Source: Sphingopyxis sp. LC81
Lineage (GTDB): Bacteria; Pseudomonadota; Alphaproteobacteria; Sphingomonadales; Sphingomonadaceae
Direction of reading: 5' to 3'
Assembly: GCF_000756375.1 (NCBI RefSeq)
Contig: NZ_JNFD01000007.1
Span: forward strand, 183,806-247,805
Length of the DNA stretch: 64,000 bases
Made by a program: the position numbers and the translations under genes. Shown here piece after piece: positions 17,016-25,988 of this stretch; positions within the stretch are counted from its first letter, which is position 1; each line of letters starts with the position of its first letter. Below the pieces are notes generated by a model that was not told where the DNA came from, searched no databases, and saw only the letters and a list, made by a program, of their open reading frames with translations.

Positions 17016-18331
17016 GGCTGTCGGCGCAAACGCCGCTCCCGGCGTCGGTACAGGCGCCGGGCTACGACCGCGAGCGCCAAGCCGCGGGGATCGTCCATAT
17101 CGGCATCGGCGCGTTCCACCGCGCGCATCAGGCGGTCTACACCGACGATGCGATGAACGCTGGCGATCGCGACTGGGGCATCATCGGCATGTCGCTGCGA
17201 TCGGGCGATGTCGCGGCACAGCTGAACCTGCAGGACGGCCTCTATACGGTGAGCACGCGGAGCGCCGCCGGAAGCGAATTGCGCCTGATCGGCGCGGTGC
17301 AGAAGGTGCTCGTCGCGGCCGACGATCCGCAGGCGGTGATCGACGCGATTGCCGCGCCGACGACACATATCGTCAGCTTCACGGTGACCGAAAAGGGCTA
17401 TCTGCGGCGTCCAGACGGATCGCTCGACCTCGCCGCAGCGGTTGGCAGCGCAAGTCTCTATCGCTTCATCGCCGCAGGACTGGCCGCGCGTAAAGCGGCC
17501 GGACTGCGCGGCGTCACCTTGCTCAGCTGCGACAATCTCGCGGGCAACGGTGCCGTGCTGCGCCGCCTGATGCGCGAATATCTCGCTGCCTATCAACCAG
17601 ACTTGTCGGCATGGTTCGACGGCGAATGCACGTGCCCCGCCACGATGATCGACCGCATCGTCCCCGCGACCACTGAGGCCGACCGCGCGGACGTCGAGGC
17701 CATGCTCGGCGTCCGCGACGAGGGCGTCGTGGTCACCGAGGCGTTTAGCCAGTGGGTCATCGAGGACAATTTTGCCGGTCCGCGGCCGCGCTGGGAAATG
17801 GTCGGCGCCGAGCTGGTCGCCGATGTCGCACCCTATGAGACCGCGAAGCTGCGCATGCTCAACGGCGCGCATTCGGCGCTCGCCTATATCGGGCTTGGGT
17901 CAGGGCATGCACTTGTTCATCAGGCGATCGCCGATCCGGCGATCCGGCCGCTCATCGACCGGTTGATGCGCGAAGAGGCCGCGCCGACGATCGATGCCGC
18001 ACCGGGGCAGGACCTTGCCGCCTATGCCGATGCGCTGCTCGATCGCTTCGCCAACCCCGCGCTCCACCACCGCCTGATCCAGATCGCGATGGACGGCAGC
18101 CAGAAGATCCCGCAGCGCTGGCTCGAAACGCTCGCATGGCATCGGGTGCGCGGGCAGTGCTGCCCGTCGCTCGAAGCCGCGATTGCCGCGTGGATCGCCT
18201 TCCTGCGTAGCGACCACCCGATTGACGATCCGCTGGCGGGCAAGCTCCGCGAAGCGGCCGCCGGTCCAGATGCCATGGAACGCCTGTTCGGCGACGGCGG
18301 CCTGATCGCATCTGAATGGCGCCCCGCCTAA
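17012..18331 (+). CDS. Mannitol-dehydrogenase-family hexuronate reductase (tagaturonate or fructuronate reductase)
   Basis: 439 residues with a GTG start overlapping uxaC. The Rossmann motif is GIVHIGIGAFHRAHQ near residue 25, and the family signature KLRMLNGAHS with catalytic Lys lies near residue 290. Since the locus has uxaA but no uxuA, reduction of tagaturonate to altronate (UxaB role) is the natural assignment, but the sequence type alone does not separate UxaB from UxuB. At 439 residues it is about 45 shorter than the E. coli enzymes. The stop overlaps that of the convergent LysR gene. Confidence 0.85.
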   Translation: MRLSAQTPLPASVQAPGYDRERQAAGIVHIGIGAFHRAHQAVYTDDAMNAGDRDWGIIGMSLRSGDVAAQLNLQDGLYTVSTRSAAGSELRLIGAVQKVLVAADDPQAVIDAIAAPTTHIVSFTVTEKGYLRRPDGSLDLAAAVGSASLYRFIAAGLAARKAAGLRGVTLLSCDNLAGNGAVLRRLMREYLAAYQPDLSAWFDGECTCPATMIDRIVPATTEADRADVEAMLGVRDEGVVVTEAFSQWVIEDNFAGPRPRWEMVGAELVADVAPYETAKLRMLNGAHSALAYIGLGSGHALVHQAIADPAIRPLIDRLMREEAAPTIDAAPGQDLAAYADALLDRFANPALHHRLIQIAMDGSQKIPQRWLETLAWHRVRGQCCPSLEAAIAAWIAFLRSDHPIDDPLAGKLREAAAGPDAMERLFGDGGLIASEWRPA

Positions 18332-19215
18332 GCCGGAACCAGCAACCCCCGGCTCTCGCGCACCTCGGCATCGAGCCAGTCGATAAACGCGCGGATACGC
18401 GGCTGCGGTGCGACGTCGCGGTGGAGCGCGAGCCAGAAGGCGCGCGCGACCGTCTGCTCGGGCCGCACCCGCACCAGCCCCGGATCGCCCGCCGCGAGGA
18501 AACAGGGGAGCACGCCGATCCCCGCGCCGCCCGCGATCATCCGCCGCTGCGCGAGAATGCTCGACGAGCGCACCGTCGCGCGCAGTCCCGGCTCGATCTC
18601 GCCCAGATAGTCGAGTTCGGGCGCGTAGAGGATGTCGGGCATATAACCGATCACCGGGATACCCGTGCGCGACAGCGGCGCGGCGGCAACCGCCGCCTGC
18701 CAGTCGGGACGGTCGGCGGGGGCATAGATGCCGAGGCTGTAATCCGACAGCTTGCGCGTGATCAGCGGACCCTTGCGCGGCCGCGCCAGCAGCACCGCCA
18801 TATCGGCCTCGCGCCGCGACGGGTTGAGGAAGCCCGACGAGGCGACAAGGTCGATCTCGAGTTCGGGATGCGCCGCCACGAAACCCGCTAACCGCGGAGC
18901 GATGAAGCTGTTGCCGAACCCTTCGGACACACTCACTCGCAACTGCCCCGACAGTGCCGCCGCATCCTCGCGTGCCGAATGGATACGCGCCGCCGCCGCC
19001 GCCATCGCTTCGGCGTGCGGAACGAGCGCCCGGCCCGCTGCGGTCAGAACGAAACCCGACGGTGCGCGCTCGAACAAAGTCTGGCCGAGCGCGGCTTCCA
19101 ATGCGCTCACCCGGCGGCTGACCGTCGTCGCATCGACGTGCAGCGCGGCGCTGGCGCGCGCGAGCGTGCCGTGGCGCGCGACGAACAGGAAATATTGCAG
19201 CCTATCCCAATCCAT
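18328..19215 (-). CDS. LysR-family transcriptional regulator
   Basis: 295 residues. The N-terminal winged helix (MDWDRLQYFLFVARHGTLAR, then ATTVSRRVSALEAALGQTLFER) is a clear LysR DNA-binding domain, and the rest is the periplasmic-binding-type effector domain. The real start is the ATG at 19215; reading further upstream gives low-complexity Arg/Pro sequence unlike a protein. It is divergent from mmsA, so it may control mmsA and valine use rather than the uronate genes. The effector is unknown. Confidence 0.9.
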   Translation of the reverse strand: MDWDRLQYFLFVARHGTLARASAALHVDATTVSRRVSALEAALGQTLFERAPSGFVLTAAGRALVPHAEAMAAAAARIHSAREDAAALSGQLRVSVSEGFGNSFIAPRLAGFVAAHPELEIDLVASSGFLNPSRREADMAVLLARPRKGPLITRKLSDYSLGIYAPADRPDWQAAVAAAPLSRTGIPVIGYMPDILYAPELDYLGEIEPGLRATVRSSSILAQRRMIAGGAGIGVLPCFLAAGDPGLVRVRPEQTVARAFWLALHRDVAPQPRIRAFIDWLDAEVRESRGLLVPA

Positions 19216-19313
19216 GACCTGCAAATATGCAGTATCGTCCTGCAAGTCTATCCCTTGCAAAAAGGACGCACATGGTCTGTGGCAGCGGCAAGATTTTACG
19301 GGAGACTCGGGAT
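19216..19313. promoter_or_regulatory. Divergent LysR/mmsA control region with CTGCA-N4-TGCAG dyad
   Basis: CTGCA (19219-19223) and TGCAG (19228-19232) form a dyad four bases from the LysR start codon, with two more TGCAA-type half sites at about 19240 and 19255. Such spaced dyads fit LysR autoregulation plus activation of the divergent gene. GGGAG at 19300-19304 is the mmsA ribosome site. Confidence 0.45.
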
Positions 19314-20807
19314 ATGCGACAGATCGACCATCACATCGTCGGCGGTGCCGGCGGCAGCGCCCGCCAGGGCGACGTCTTCGACCCCAACAGCGGCGGCGTG
19401 CAGGCGCAGGTCGCGCTCGGCGACGCGGCATTGCTCGACCGCGCGGTCGCTGCGGCGAAGAAGGCGCAGCCCGCATGGGCAGCAACGAACCCGCAGCGCC
19501 GCGCGCGCGTCATGTTCGAATTCAAGCGCCTCGTCGAAGCCAATATGGATGCGCTCGCGCACATGTTGTCGAGCGAGCATGGCAAGGTGATCGCCGATTC
19601 AAAGGGCGATATTCAGCGCGGACTCGAAGTCATCGAATTCTGCTGCGGCATCCCGCATGTGCTGAAGGGCGAATATACGCAGGGCGCCGGCCCCGGCATC
19701 GACGTCTATTCGATGCGCCAGCCGATCGGCATCGGCGCGGGCATCACCCCGTTCAACTTCCCCGCGATGATCCCGCTGTGGATGTCGGGCGTCGCGATCG
19801 CGACGGGCAACGCCTTCATCATCAAGCCGAGCGAGCGCGATCCGTCGGTCCCCGTGCGCCTCGCCGAACTCTTCCTCGAAGCCGGACTTCCCGAAGGCAT
19901 CTGCCAGGTCGTCCACGGCGACAAGGAAATGGTCGACGCGATCCTCGACCATCCCGATATCGGCGCGGTCAGCTTCGTCGGCTCGTCGGACATCGCGCAT
20001 TATGTCTACAATCGCGGCGTCGCGAACGGAAAGCGCGTGCAGGCGATGGGCGGCGCGAAGAACCACGGCATCGTCATGCCCGACGCCGATCTCGACCAGG
20101 TCGTCAATGATTTGACCGGCGCGGCCTTCGGCTCGGCGGGCGAACGCTGCATGGCGCTCCCGGTGGTCGTCCCCGTCGGCGAGGAGACCGCCAATCGCCT
20201 CCGCGAAAAGCTGATCCCCGCGATTGCCGCGCTGCGCGTCGGCGTGTCGACCGATGCCGAAGCGCATTACGGTCCGGTGGTGACGCAGGCGCACAAGGAA
20301 AAGGTCGAAGGCTGGATCCAGAAGTGCGCCGACGAAGGCGCCGAGCTGGTCGTCGACGGCCGCGGCTTCTCGCTGCAGGGGCATGAAAAGGGCTTCTTCA
20401 TCGGCCCGACCTTGTTCGACCATGTCACCACCGACATGGAAAGCTACAAGGAAGAAATCTTCGGCCCCGTGCTGCAGATCGTCCGCGCCCCCGATTTCGA
20501 AACCGCGCTCGAACTTCCCTCCAAGCACCAGTACGGCAACGGCGTCGCGATCTTCACGCGCAATGGCCACGCCGCGCGCGAATTCGCCGCACGCGTCAAC
20601 GTCGGCATGGTCGGCATCAACGTGCCGATCCCGGTGCCCGTCGCCTATCACAGCTTCGGCGGCTGGAAGCGCTCGGCGTTCGGGGACACCAACCAGCACG
20701 GCATGGAAGGCGTGAAATTCTGGACCAAGGTCAAGACGATCACCCAGCGCTGGCCCGACGGATCGCCTGACGGGGGCAACGCCTTCGTCATCCCGACGAT
20801 GGGGTAA
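19314..20807 (+). CDS. mmsA: CoA-acylating methylmalonate-semialdehyde dehydrogenase MmsA
   Basis: 497 residues, the usual MmsA length. It converts methylmalonate semialdehyde to propionyl-CoA (and malonate semialdehyde to acetyl-CoA) using NAD and CoA at the end of valine and inositol catabolism. The aldehyde dehydrogenase fold is seen in ITPFNFPAMIPLWM and FVGSSDIAHYV, with the catalytic Cys279 in GSAGERCMA. I chose the ATG at 19314 because GGGAG is nine bases upstream; the in-frame TTG/ATG upstream gives an unlikely extension. The other valine genes are 3-8 kb downstream on the same strand. Confidence 0.94.
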   Translation: MRQIDHHIVGGAGGSARQGDVFDPNSGGVQAQVALGDAALLDRAVAAAKKAQPAWAATNPQRRARVMFEFKRLVEANMDALAHMLSSEHGKVIADSKGDIQRGLEVIEFCCGIPHVLKGEYTQGAGPGIDVYSMRQPIGIGAGITPFNFPAMIPLWMSGVAIATGNAFIIKPSERDPSVPVRLAELFLEAGLPEGICQVVHGDKEMVDAILDHPDIGAVSFVGSSDIAHYVYNRGVANGKRVQAMGGAKNHGIVMPDADLDQVVNDLTGAAFGSAGERCMALPVVVPVGEETANRLREKLIPAIAALRVGVSTDAEAHYGPVVTQAHKEKVEGWIQKCADEGAELVVDGRGFSLQGHEKGFFIGPTLFDHVTTDMESYKEEIFGPVLQIVRAPDFETALELPSKHQYGNGVAIFTRNGHAAREFAARVNVGMVGINVPIPVPVAYHSFGGWKRSAFGDTNQHGMEGVKFWTKVKTITQRWPDGSPDGGNAFVIPTMG

Positions 20808-20811
20808 GGCG

Positions 20812-21201
20812 ATGGAGATGATCCCCCATAATCCGACCGAGGGCGTTTACGCGACCGGCGGTGACTGGGTGCATGCGATGGAGGTTCGCGGGGCCGGGCG
20901 GCTGCTGTTCGTCAGTGGCACGATGGGTTTGAGACCGGATTTTTCCGCCCCCGCGACGCTGGAAGAACAGCTCGATTGCGTGTGGAACAATCTCCGCGCG
21001 ATTCTGGCCAGCGCAGATATGGACACCGCCAATATCGTCCGGCTGACCAGCTATTTGCGCGATGCAAGCTATGCGGAGGCCAATGCCGCCGCCCGGCTCA
21101 AGGCGCTTGGTACGCGGCGCATTCCAACCACCGCGATCGTCGCGCAGACGCTCGAAAGCGATTGGCTGGTCGAGATCGAGATCGTGGCGGCCGCCGAATG
21201 A
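20812..21201 (+). CDS. RidA/YjgF family protein
   Basis: 129 residues with the RidA fold: LLFVSGTMGL, QLDCVWNNLRAIL, ANIVRLTSYL and the C-terminal DWLVEIEIVA, which carries the conserved acidic residue. Members hydrolyse reactive enamine/imine intermediates such as 2-aminoacrylate. It starts four bases after mmsA and its stop overlaps the deacetylase start (ATGA). The start may be 20812 or 20818. A conserved substrate-binding arginine is present in the VRLTSYLRD segment, but the exact subfamily is uncertain. Confidence 0.83.
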   Translation: MEMIPHNPTEGVYATGGDWVHAMEVRGAGRLLFVSGTMGLRPDFSAPATLEEQLDCVWNNLRAILASADMDTANIVRLTSYLRDASYAEANAAARLKALGTRRIPTTAIVAQTLESDWLVEIEIVAAAE

Positions 21202-22115
21202 GGCTGTGGCTCGCGATCCTTTTCCTGCTTCTCGCGCCGCCCGCGCACGCGCAAAAGCAGATCGCGCTCAGCTTCGACGATGCCCCGCGCCATGCCGGCG
21301 CCTTCTTCACCCCCGACGAGCGCACGCAGCGCATCATTGCCGAGCTTAAGAAAGCGAAGGCGCCGCAGGCGGTCTTCTTCGTCAATCCGGGTGCGATCGG
21401 GCAGGGCGACGGCGTGGGCGGGGCGGAACGCATCGCCGCCTATGTCGCCGAGGGCCATGTGATCGCGAACCATAGCAACAGCCACAAGCGGCTGAGCACG
21501 ACCGACACCGCGGCCTATCTCGCCGACCTCGACGCCGCCGAGGTGTGGCTCAAGGACCGCCCCGGCTATCGTCCCTGGTTCCGCTTTCCCTTTCTTGACG
21601 AGGGCGGGAAGGACAAGGCGAAGCGCGACGCCTTGCGCGCGGGCCTCGCCGAACGCGGCCTGCGCAACGGCTATGTCACCGCCGAATCGTCCGACTGGCA
21701 CCTCGAAAACCTGACGCGCGAGGCCGTGCAGGCGGGAAAGACAATCGACCGCAAGGCGCTCGGCGAGCTCTATGTCGGCTGGCATGTCGAGGCGGCCGAT
21801 TTCGCCGATGCGATGATGCGGCGTGTCACCGGCCGCCAGCCGGTGCAGATGATGCTACTCCACGAAACCGATCTCGCCGCGCTCCATATCGGCGACCTCG
21901 TCCGCGCGCTCCGTAAGGCCGGCTGGACCGTCGTCAGCGCCGACACCGCCTATGCCGACCCGCTCGGCAAGGAAATGCCAGATACGCCGGCCGCGAACGG
22001 CACACTGACCGAGGCGCTGGCCTGGGCTGCGGGCATCCCCGCGCCGCGCTGGTATCGCTATAACCAGACCGACCTCGCGACCGCAGTGTTCCGTGAAAAG
22101 GTGCTGGGCGAATGA
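21198..22115 (+). CDS. Secreted polysaccharide deacetylase (NodB domain)
   Basis: 305 residues. Signal peptide MRLWLAILFLLLAPPAHA, then a NodB homology domain: SFDDAP carries the catalytic and metal-binding Asp pair, NHSNSH the two metal-binding His, and FRFPFLDEGG the next motif. These enzymes remove acetyl groups from chitin, peptidoglycan or other N- or O-acetylated glycans in the periplasm or envelope. The ATG overlaps the RidA stop. The substrate is not evident from the sequence or neighbours. Confidence 0.86.
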   Translation: MRLWLAILFLLLAPPAHAQKQIALSFDDAPRHAGAFFTPDERTQRIIAELKKAKAPQAVFFVNPGAIGQGDGVGGAERIAAYVAEGHVIANHSNSHKRLSTTDTAAYLADLDAAEVWLKDRPGYRPWFRFPFLDEGGKDKAKRDALRAGLAERGLRNGYVTAESSDWHLENLTREAVQAGKTIDRKALGELYVGWHVEAADFADAMMRRVTGRQPVQMMLLHETDLAALHIGDLVRALRKAGWTVVSADTAYADPLGKEMPDTPAANGTLTEALAWAAGIPAPRWYRYNQTDLATAVFREKVLGE

Positions 22116-22174
22116 TGCGCGGCGATGAAACCCGCATGCCGCGCCGGGCATTCTCCTTTCGAAGGAGATTGTCG

Positions 22175-22711
22175 ATGACCCGCCTCATGCTTCCCGCCAG
22201 CTTGCTGCTGCTCGCCGCGTGCAGCGGCGGCGAGGACAAATCCCAGCCCGAAGACAGCGCGGCGATCTCGCCGCTGCAAAAGGCCGAGCGCCCGGCGCCC
22301 GCCGAACCGGCGGAGCCGGCGGTCGATGCGGACCTGCCCGAAGCGGCCGAAGAAACGCCAGCAAAGCCCGAACCCAAAACCGCTGGCAACGGCAAGACGA
22401 TCCCGCCCACAATCCGCGGCCGCTGGGCGCTCAAGGTCGCCGATTGCAAGGCGAAGAAGGGCACCGACCTCACCGCGCTGACGATCGATGCGACGAACCT
22501 GCGTTTCTACGAATCGCATGGCGAACTGTCGCGTGTTCGTGAGAGTGACGCGAACCGCATCGTCGCCGATTATAAATTCAGCGGCGAGGGCGTCGAATGG
22601 GATCGCCGGATGCAACTCGACCTCGCCGATGGCGGCAAGACGCTCGTCCGCCGCGACTCCGGCGAGGGTGCCGCCGCGGGCGCGATGCGCTATACGCGCT
22701 GCGCCGAATGA
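22175..22711 (+). CDS. Putative lipoprotein of unknown function
   Basis: 178 residues. The N-terminus has a lipoprotein signal with lipobox LLAAC, then a Pro/Ala/Glu-rich linker (about residues 25-75), then a small domain beginning IRGRWALKVADCKAKKG and ending with a cysteine (YTRC). The ATG at 22175 is preceded by GAAGGAGA; an in-frame ATG at 22112 would destroy the signal peptide and is rejected. The domain has paired cysteines that may form a disulfide. Function not recognised. Confidence 0.75.
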   Translation: MTRLMLPASLLLLAACSGGEDKSQPEDSAAISPLQKAERPAPAEPAEPAVDADLPEAAEETPAKPEPKTAGNGKTIPPTIRGRWALKVADCKAKKGTDLTALTIDATNLRFYESHGELSRVRESDANRIVADYKFSGEGVEWDRRMQLDLADGGKTLVRRDSGEGAAAGAMRYTRCAE

Positions 22712-22733
22712 AGATTTTTTGAAAGGGAGATAC

Positions 22734-23042
22734 ATGATGGACATTCGCATGCTCGCAATTGCCGCCATTCTGCCGCTCGCCGCCTGCTCGAGCAGCGAGA
22801 CGCCTGTCGAATCGACCCCGACCCCGCCGTCCGCCGAGGCGACGTGCAAAGCCGATGCGGTCCAATCCTATATCGGCCAGACCGCGACCCCCGACCTTGG
22901 CGGCACGATCCTCAAGGCGTCGGGCGCGCGCACGCTCCGCTGGGGTCCGCCGCGCTCGGCGATGACGATGGATTACCGCCAGGACCGGGTGAACGTGATG
23001 TACGACGATGCGTACAAGATCACGCAGGTCACCTGTGGCTGA
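22734..23042 (+). CDS. Lipoprotein with peptidase-inhibitor I78-type domain
   Basis: 102 residues. Lipobox LAAC follows a short hydrophobic N-terminus. The body matches the I78 inhibitor pattern: CKADAVQSYIGQ, then TLRWGPPRSAMTMDYR, DRVNVMYDD and the terminal ITQVTCG, with two cysteines likely disulfide-bonded. I78 members inhibit serine peptidases, so an envelope-anchored protective role is likely. The start is ATG 22734 or 22737 behind AAAGGGAG. It overlaps the following RidA gene by eight bases. Confidence 0.82.
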   Translation: MMDIRMLAIAAILPLAACSSSETPVESTPTPPSAEATCKADAVQSYIGQTATPDLGGTILKASGARTLRWGPPRSAMTMDYRQDRVNVMYDDAYKITQVTCG

Positions 23043-23445
23043 CACGCCATCGAAGACCGGGGGGCGCCGTAACCACAGCTCGGCGTCCCCGTTCGAACCG
23101 GTCTATGGCTATAGCCGGGCGGTTCGGGTGGGTGACCGGATCAGCGTCGGCGGCACCGCGCCGATCGAGCCCGACGGGTCGTCGACCGTCGGCGATGCCG
23201 GGGTACAGGCGGCGCGCTGCCTGACGATCATCGGCGAAGCGCTCGCCGCGCTCGGCGGCAGCATGGCCGATGTCGTGCGCACCCGCATGTTCATCACCGA
23301 CGCCGCCGACGCCGACCTCGTTGGTCGCGCGCACGGATCGGCATTCAAAAACATCCAACCGGCATCGACAATGGTCGTTGTCTCCGCGCTGATCCGGCCC
23401 GAGTGGAAAGTCGAAATCGAAGCCGAAGCCATCATCGAGAAATGA
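23035..23445 (+). CDS. RidA/YjgF family protein (second copy)
   Basis: 136 residues from a GTG start. Shows VRVGDRISVGGTAPI, QAARCLTIIGEALAALG, VVRTRMFITD and the C-terminal WKVEIEAEAII of the RidA family. It is only distantly similar to the copy at 20812, so the two probably act on different substrates. The start codon is inferred: the GTG at 23035 overlaps the I78 gene, and there is no good ATG. It abuts the isobutyryl-CoA dehydrogenase gene and is probably co-expressed with valine degradation. Confidence 0.78.
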   Translation: MADTPSKTGGRRNHSSASPFEPVYGYSRAVRVGDRISVGGTAPIEPDGSSTVGDAGVQAARCLTIIGEALAALGGSMADVVRTRMFITDAADADLVGRAHGSAFKNIQPASTMVVVSALIRPEWKVEIEAEAIIEK

Positions 23446-23447
23446 CC

Positions 23448-24593
23448 ATGACCGACCAGTTCCAGCTTACCGACGACCAGCTCGCCATCCAGGATATGGC
23501 GCGCAAATTCACCGCCGATCGCATCACGCCCTTCGCGGCGGAATGGGACGAGAAACATCATTATCCCGTCGATGTGTGGAAGGCGGCGGGTGAGCTCGGC
23601 TTCGGCGCGATTTACGTCGCCGAGGAATCGGGCGGCATCGGGCTTGGTCGGCTCGAGGCGGCGCTGATCATGGAGGCGATGGCCTATGGCTGCCCCGCGA
23701 CCAGCGCTTATGTCTCGATCCACAATATGGCGACATGGATGATCGACCGCTTCGGCGGCGCCGAGGTCAAGGCGCGCTTCCTGCCCGACCTCGTCAGCAT
23801 GGAGAAGATCGCCAGCTATTGCCTGACCGAACCGGGTTCGGGGTCCGACGCCGCGGCGCTCAAGGCGACGGCGAAGCGCGACGGCGATCATTATGTCCTG
23901 AACGGCACCAAGCAGTTCATCTCGGGCGCGGGTTATAACGACATCTATGTCTGCATGGTCCGCACCAGCGAGGAAAAGTCGAAGGGGATCAGCTGCCTCG
24001 TCATCGAAAAGGACACGCCGGGATTGAGCTTCGGCGCCCCCGAGAAAAAGCTCGGCTGGAACGCTTCGCCGACCGCGCAGGTGATCTTCGAAGACTGCCG
24101 CGTGCCGGTCGAAAATCTCGTCGGCGCCGAGGGCGACGGCTTCCGCTTCGCGATGGCGGGGCTCGACGGCGGGCGCCTCAACATCGGCGCCTGCTCGCTC
24201 GGCGGCGCGCAGCGCTGTCTCGACGAAGCGATCGCCTACACCAAGGACCGCCAGCAGTTCGGCCAGCCGATCGCCGATTTCCAGAACACCCAGTTCATGC
24301 TCGCCGACATGGCGACCGACCTCGAAGCCGCGCGCGCCTTGCTCTATATGGCGGCGGCAAAGGTCACTGCGAACGCCCCCGACAAGTCGCGCTTCTCGGC
24401 GATGGCAAAGCGGCTCGCGACCGACAATGGCAGCAAGATCGTCAACGACGCGCTCCAGCTGTTCGGCGGCTATGGCTATCTGCGCGACTATCCGATCGAA
24501 CGCTTCTGGCGCGACCTGCGCGTCCACTCGATCCTCGAAGGCACCAATCAGGTGATGCGGATGATCGTCGGAAGGGACCTGCTGCGCCAATGA
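23448..24593 (+). CDS. Acyl-CoA dehydrogenase, probably isobutyryl-CoA dehydrogenase
   Basis: 381 residues, FAD-dependent. Domain signatures include YCLTEPGSGSDAAAL, KQFISGAG, the DRQQFGQPIADFQ helix and LFGGYGYLRDYPIERFWRDLR, with the catalytic Glu in LEGTNQVMRM. Length and neighbours (3-hydroxyisobutyryl-CoA hydrolase, mmsB, mmsA) indicate oxidation of isobutyryl-CoA to methacrylyl-CoA in valine catabolism. I chose the ATG at 23448 because GAGA lies at a better spacing than for 23442. The stop overlaps the next start by four bases (ATGA). Confidence 0.9.
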   Translation: MTDQFQLTDDQLAIQDMARKFTADRITPFAAEWDEKHHYPVDVWKAAGELGFGAIYVAEESGGIGLGRLEAALIMEAMAYGCPATSAYVSIHNMATWMIDRFGGAEVKARFLPDLVSMEKIASYCLTEPGSGSDAAALKATAKRDGDHYVLNGTKQFISGAGYNDIYVCMVRTSEEKSKGISCLVIEKDTPGLSFGAPEKKLGWNASPTAQVIFEDCRVPVENLVGAEGDGFRFAMAGLDGGRLNIGACSLGGAQRCLDEAIAYTKDRQQFGQPIADFQNTQFMLADMATDLEAARALLYMAAAKVTANAPDKSRFSAMAKRLATDNGSKIVNDALQLFGGYGYLRDYPIERFWRDLRVHSILEGTNQVMRMIVGRDLLRQ

Positions 24594-25633
24594 CCGAAGA
24601 TGTGCTTGTAGGGACCGACGTCCGCGTCGGCCGCCTGTCGCTCAATCGCCCGAAGGCGATCCACGCACTTAACCTCGCCATGTGCGAAGCGATGATCGAC
24701 GCGCTCGTCAAATGGCAGGGCGACGATGCGGTCGAGGCGGTGATGATCGACCATAGCGAGGGCCGCGGCTTCTGCGCCGGCGGCGATATCCGCATGCTCG
24801 CGGAAAGCGGGGCGAAGGATGGCAAGGAAGCGCGGCTTTTCTTCCACACCGAATATCGCCTCAACCACCTCCTCTTCACCTATTCCAAGCCCGTCGTCGC
24901 CTTCATGGACGGCATCACGATGGGCGGCGGGGTCGGCATTTCGCAGCCGGCGAAATATCGCGTCGCGACCGAGCATACGCGCTTCGCGATGCCCGAAACG
25001 GGGATCGGTCTGTTCCCCGACGTCGGCGGCGGCTGGTATCTGCCGCGCCTCGAAGGCCGCGTCGGCGTCTATCTCGCGCTCACCGGCGCACGGCTCGACG
25101 GCGCGGAGTGTTTGGCGCTCGGCCTCGCCACCCATTATCTGCCCTCCGAAAAGCTCGCCGAGGCGAAGGCGCGCATCGCGGTCGACCCCGACCGCATCGG
25201 CGGCATCTTGGGCGAGCTGTCGGTCACCGCGCCGCCCGCCGGAATCACCCAGCATCTCGAACGGATCAACCGCCTGTTCGCGAGCGACACCTATGAGGAT
25301 ATCCTCGCCGCGCTCGAAGCCGATGGCGGCGAATGGGCGACCAAAGAACTGGCGACGCTCCACGGCAAATCGCCCCAAACGTGCAAGGTCGCGCTCCGCC
25401 AGCTCAAGGAAGGCGGCGAGATGCACGACTTCGCCGCGCAGATGCGCCAAGAATATGCGATCGGCAGCCGCGTCGTGCAGATGCACGATTTCATCGAGGG
25501 TGTCCGCGCGCTGATCATCGACAAGGACAACAGCCCCAAATGGGACCCGTCGACCGCCGAGGCCGTCACCGACGAGTGGATCGACGCGATCTTCGCGCCG
25601 CTGCCCGAGAATGAGAAATGGACCCCGCTATGA
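24590..25633 (+). CDS. 3-hydroxyisobutyryl-CoA hydrolase (crotonase superfamily)
   Basis: 347 residues, longer than ordinary enoyl-CoA hydratases and typical of HIBYL-CoA hydrolases. The active-site stretch PETGIGLFPDVGG carries the catalytic Glu and Asp that distinguish the hydrolases, and the oxyanion motif is GFCAGGDIRML. It releases free 3-hydroxyisobutyrate for MmsB. Both ends overlap neighbours by ATGA, so it sits in one operon with the dehydrogenase and the YunG-like gene. Confidence 0.92.
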   Translation: MTEDVLVGTDVRVGRLSLNRPKAIHALNLAMCEAMIDALVKWQGDDAVEAVMIDHSEGRGFCAGGDIRMLAESGAKDGKEARLFFHTEYRLNHLLFTYSKPVVAFMDGITMGGGVGISQPAKYRVATEHTRFAMPETGIGLFPDVGGGWYLPRLEGRVGVYLALTGARLDGAECLALGLATHYLPSEKLAEAKARIAVDPDRIGGILGELSVTAPPAGITQHLERINRLFASDTYEDILAALEADGGEWATKELATLHGKSPQTCKVALRQLKEGGEMHDFAAQMRQEYAIGSRVVQMHDFIEGVRALIIDKDNSPKWDPSTAEAVTDEWIDAIFAPLPENEKWTPL

Positions 25634-25974
25634 GCTTTTCCGATCCGATCGCTCTTTATCATGCGGTGAAGCGGAGCTGGTCGGACGAGACGATTCCGGG
25701 CTCGTTCGACCCCGCGAACCCCTGTTTCAACCAGTGCGCGGTGACCGCCCTCGCCGTCCATCATCATTTCGGCGGCGATATCGTGAAGACCGCGACCAAG
25801 GGCGGCACGCATTTCTACAACCGGATCGACGGGCGCTACTGGGATCTCGCGACCGACCAATTCGACGAACCCATTCCCTACGACAACCAGCCGACCTCGA
25901 CCGACGAGGCGCATGAACATGCCACCCGGGCGCAGCTTGAAGTGCTGCTGCGCAATATCGACGCCAATCGCTGA
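25630..25974 (+). CDS. YunG-like conserved protein
   Basis: 114 residues, ATG overlapping the hydrolase stop. The pattern [25 protein letters not shown] and [19 protein letters not shown] resembles the Bacillus YunG family, with a conserved Cys, His and Asp spaced as in small papain/transglutaminase-like folds. That fold suggestion is inference. No function is established for the family. Its position inside the valine operon is unexplained. Confidence 0.68.
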   Translation: MSFSDPIALYHAVKRSWSDETIPGSFDPANPCFNQCAVTALAVHHHFGGDIVKTATKGGTHFYNRIDGRYWDLATDQFDEPIPYDNQPTSTDEAHEHATRAQLEVLLRNIDANR

Positions 25975-25988
25975 CACAGGACAAGACC

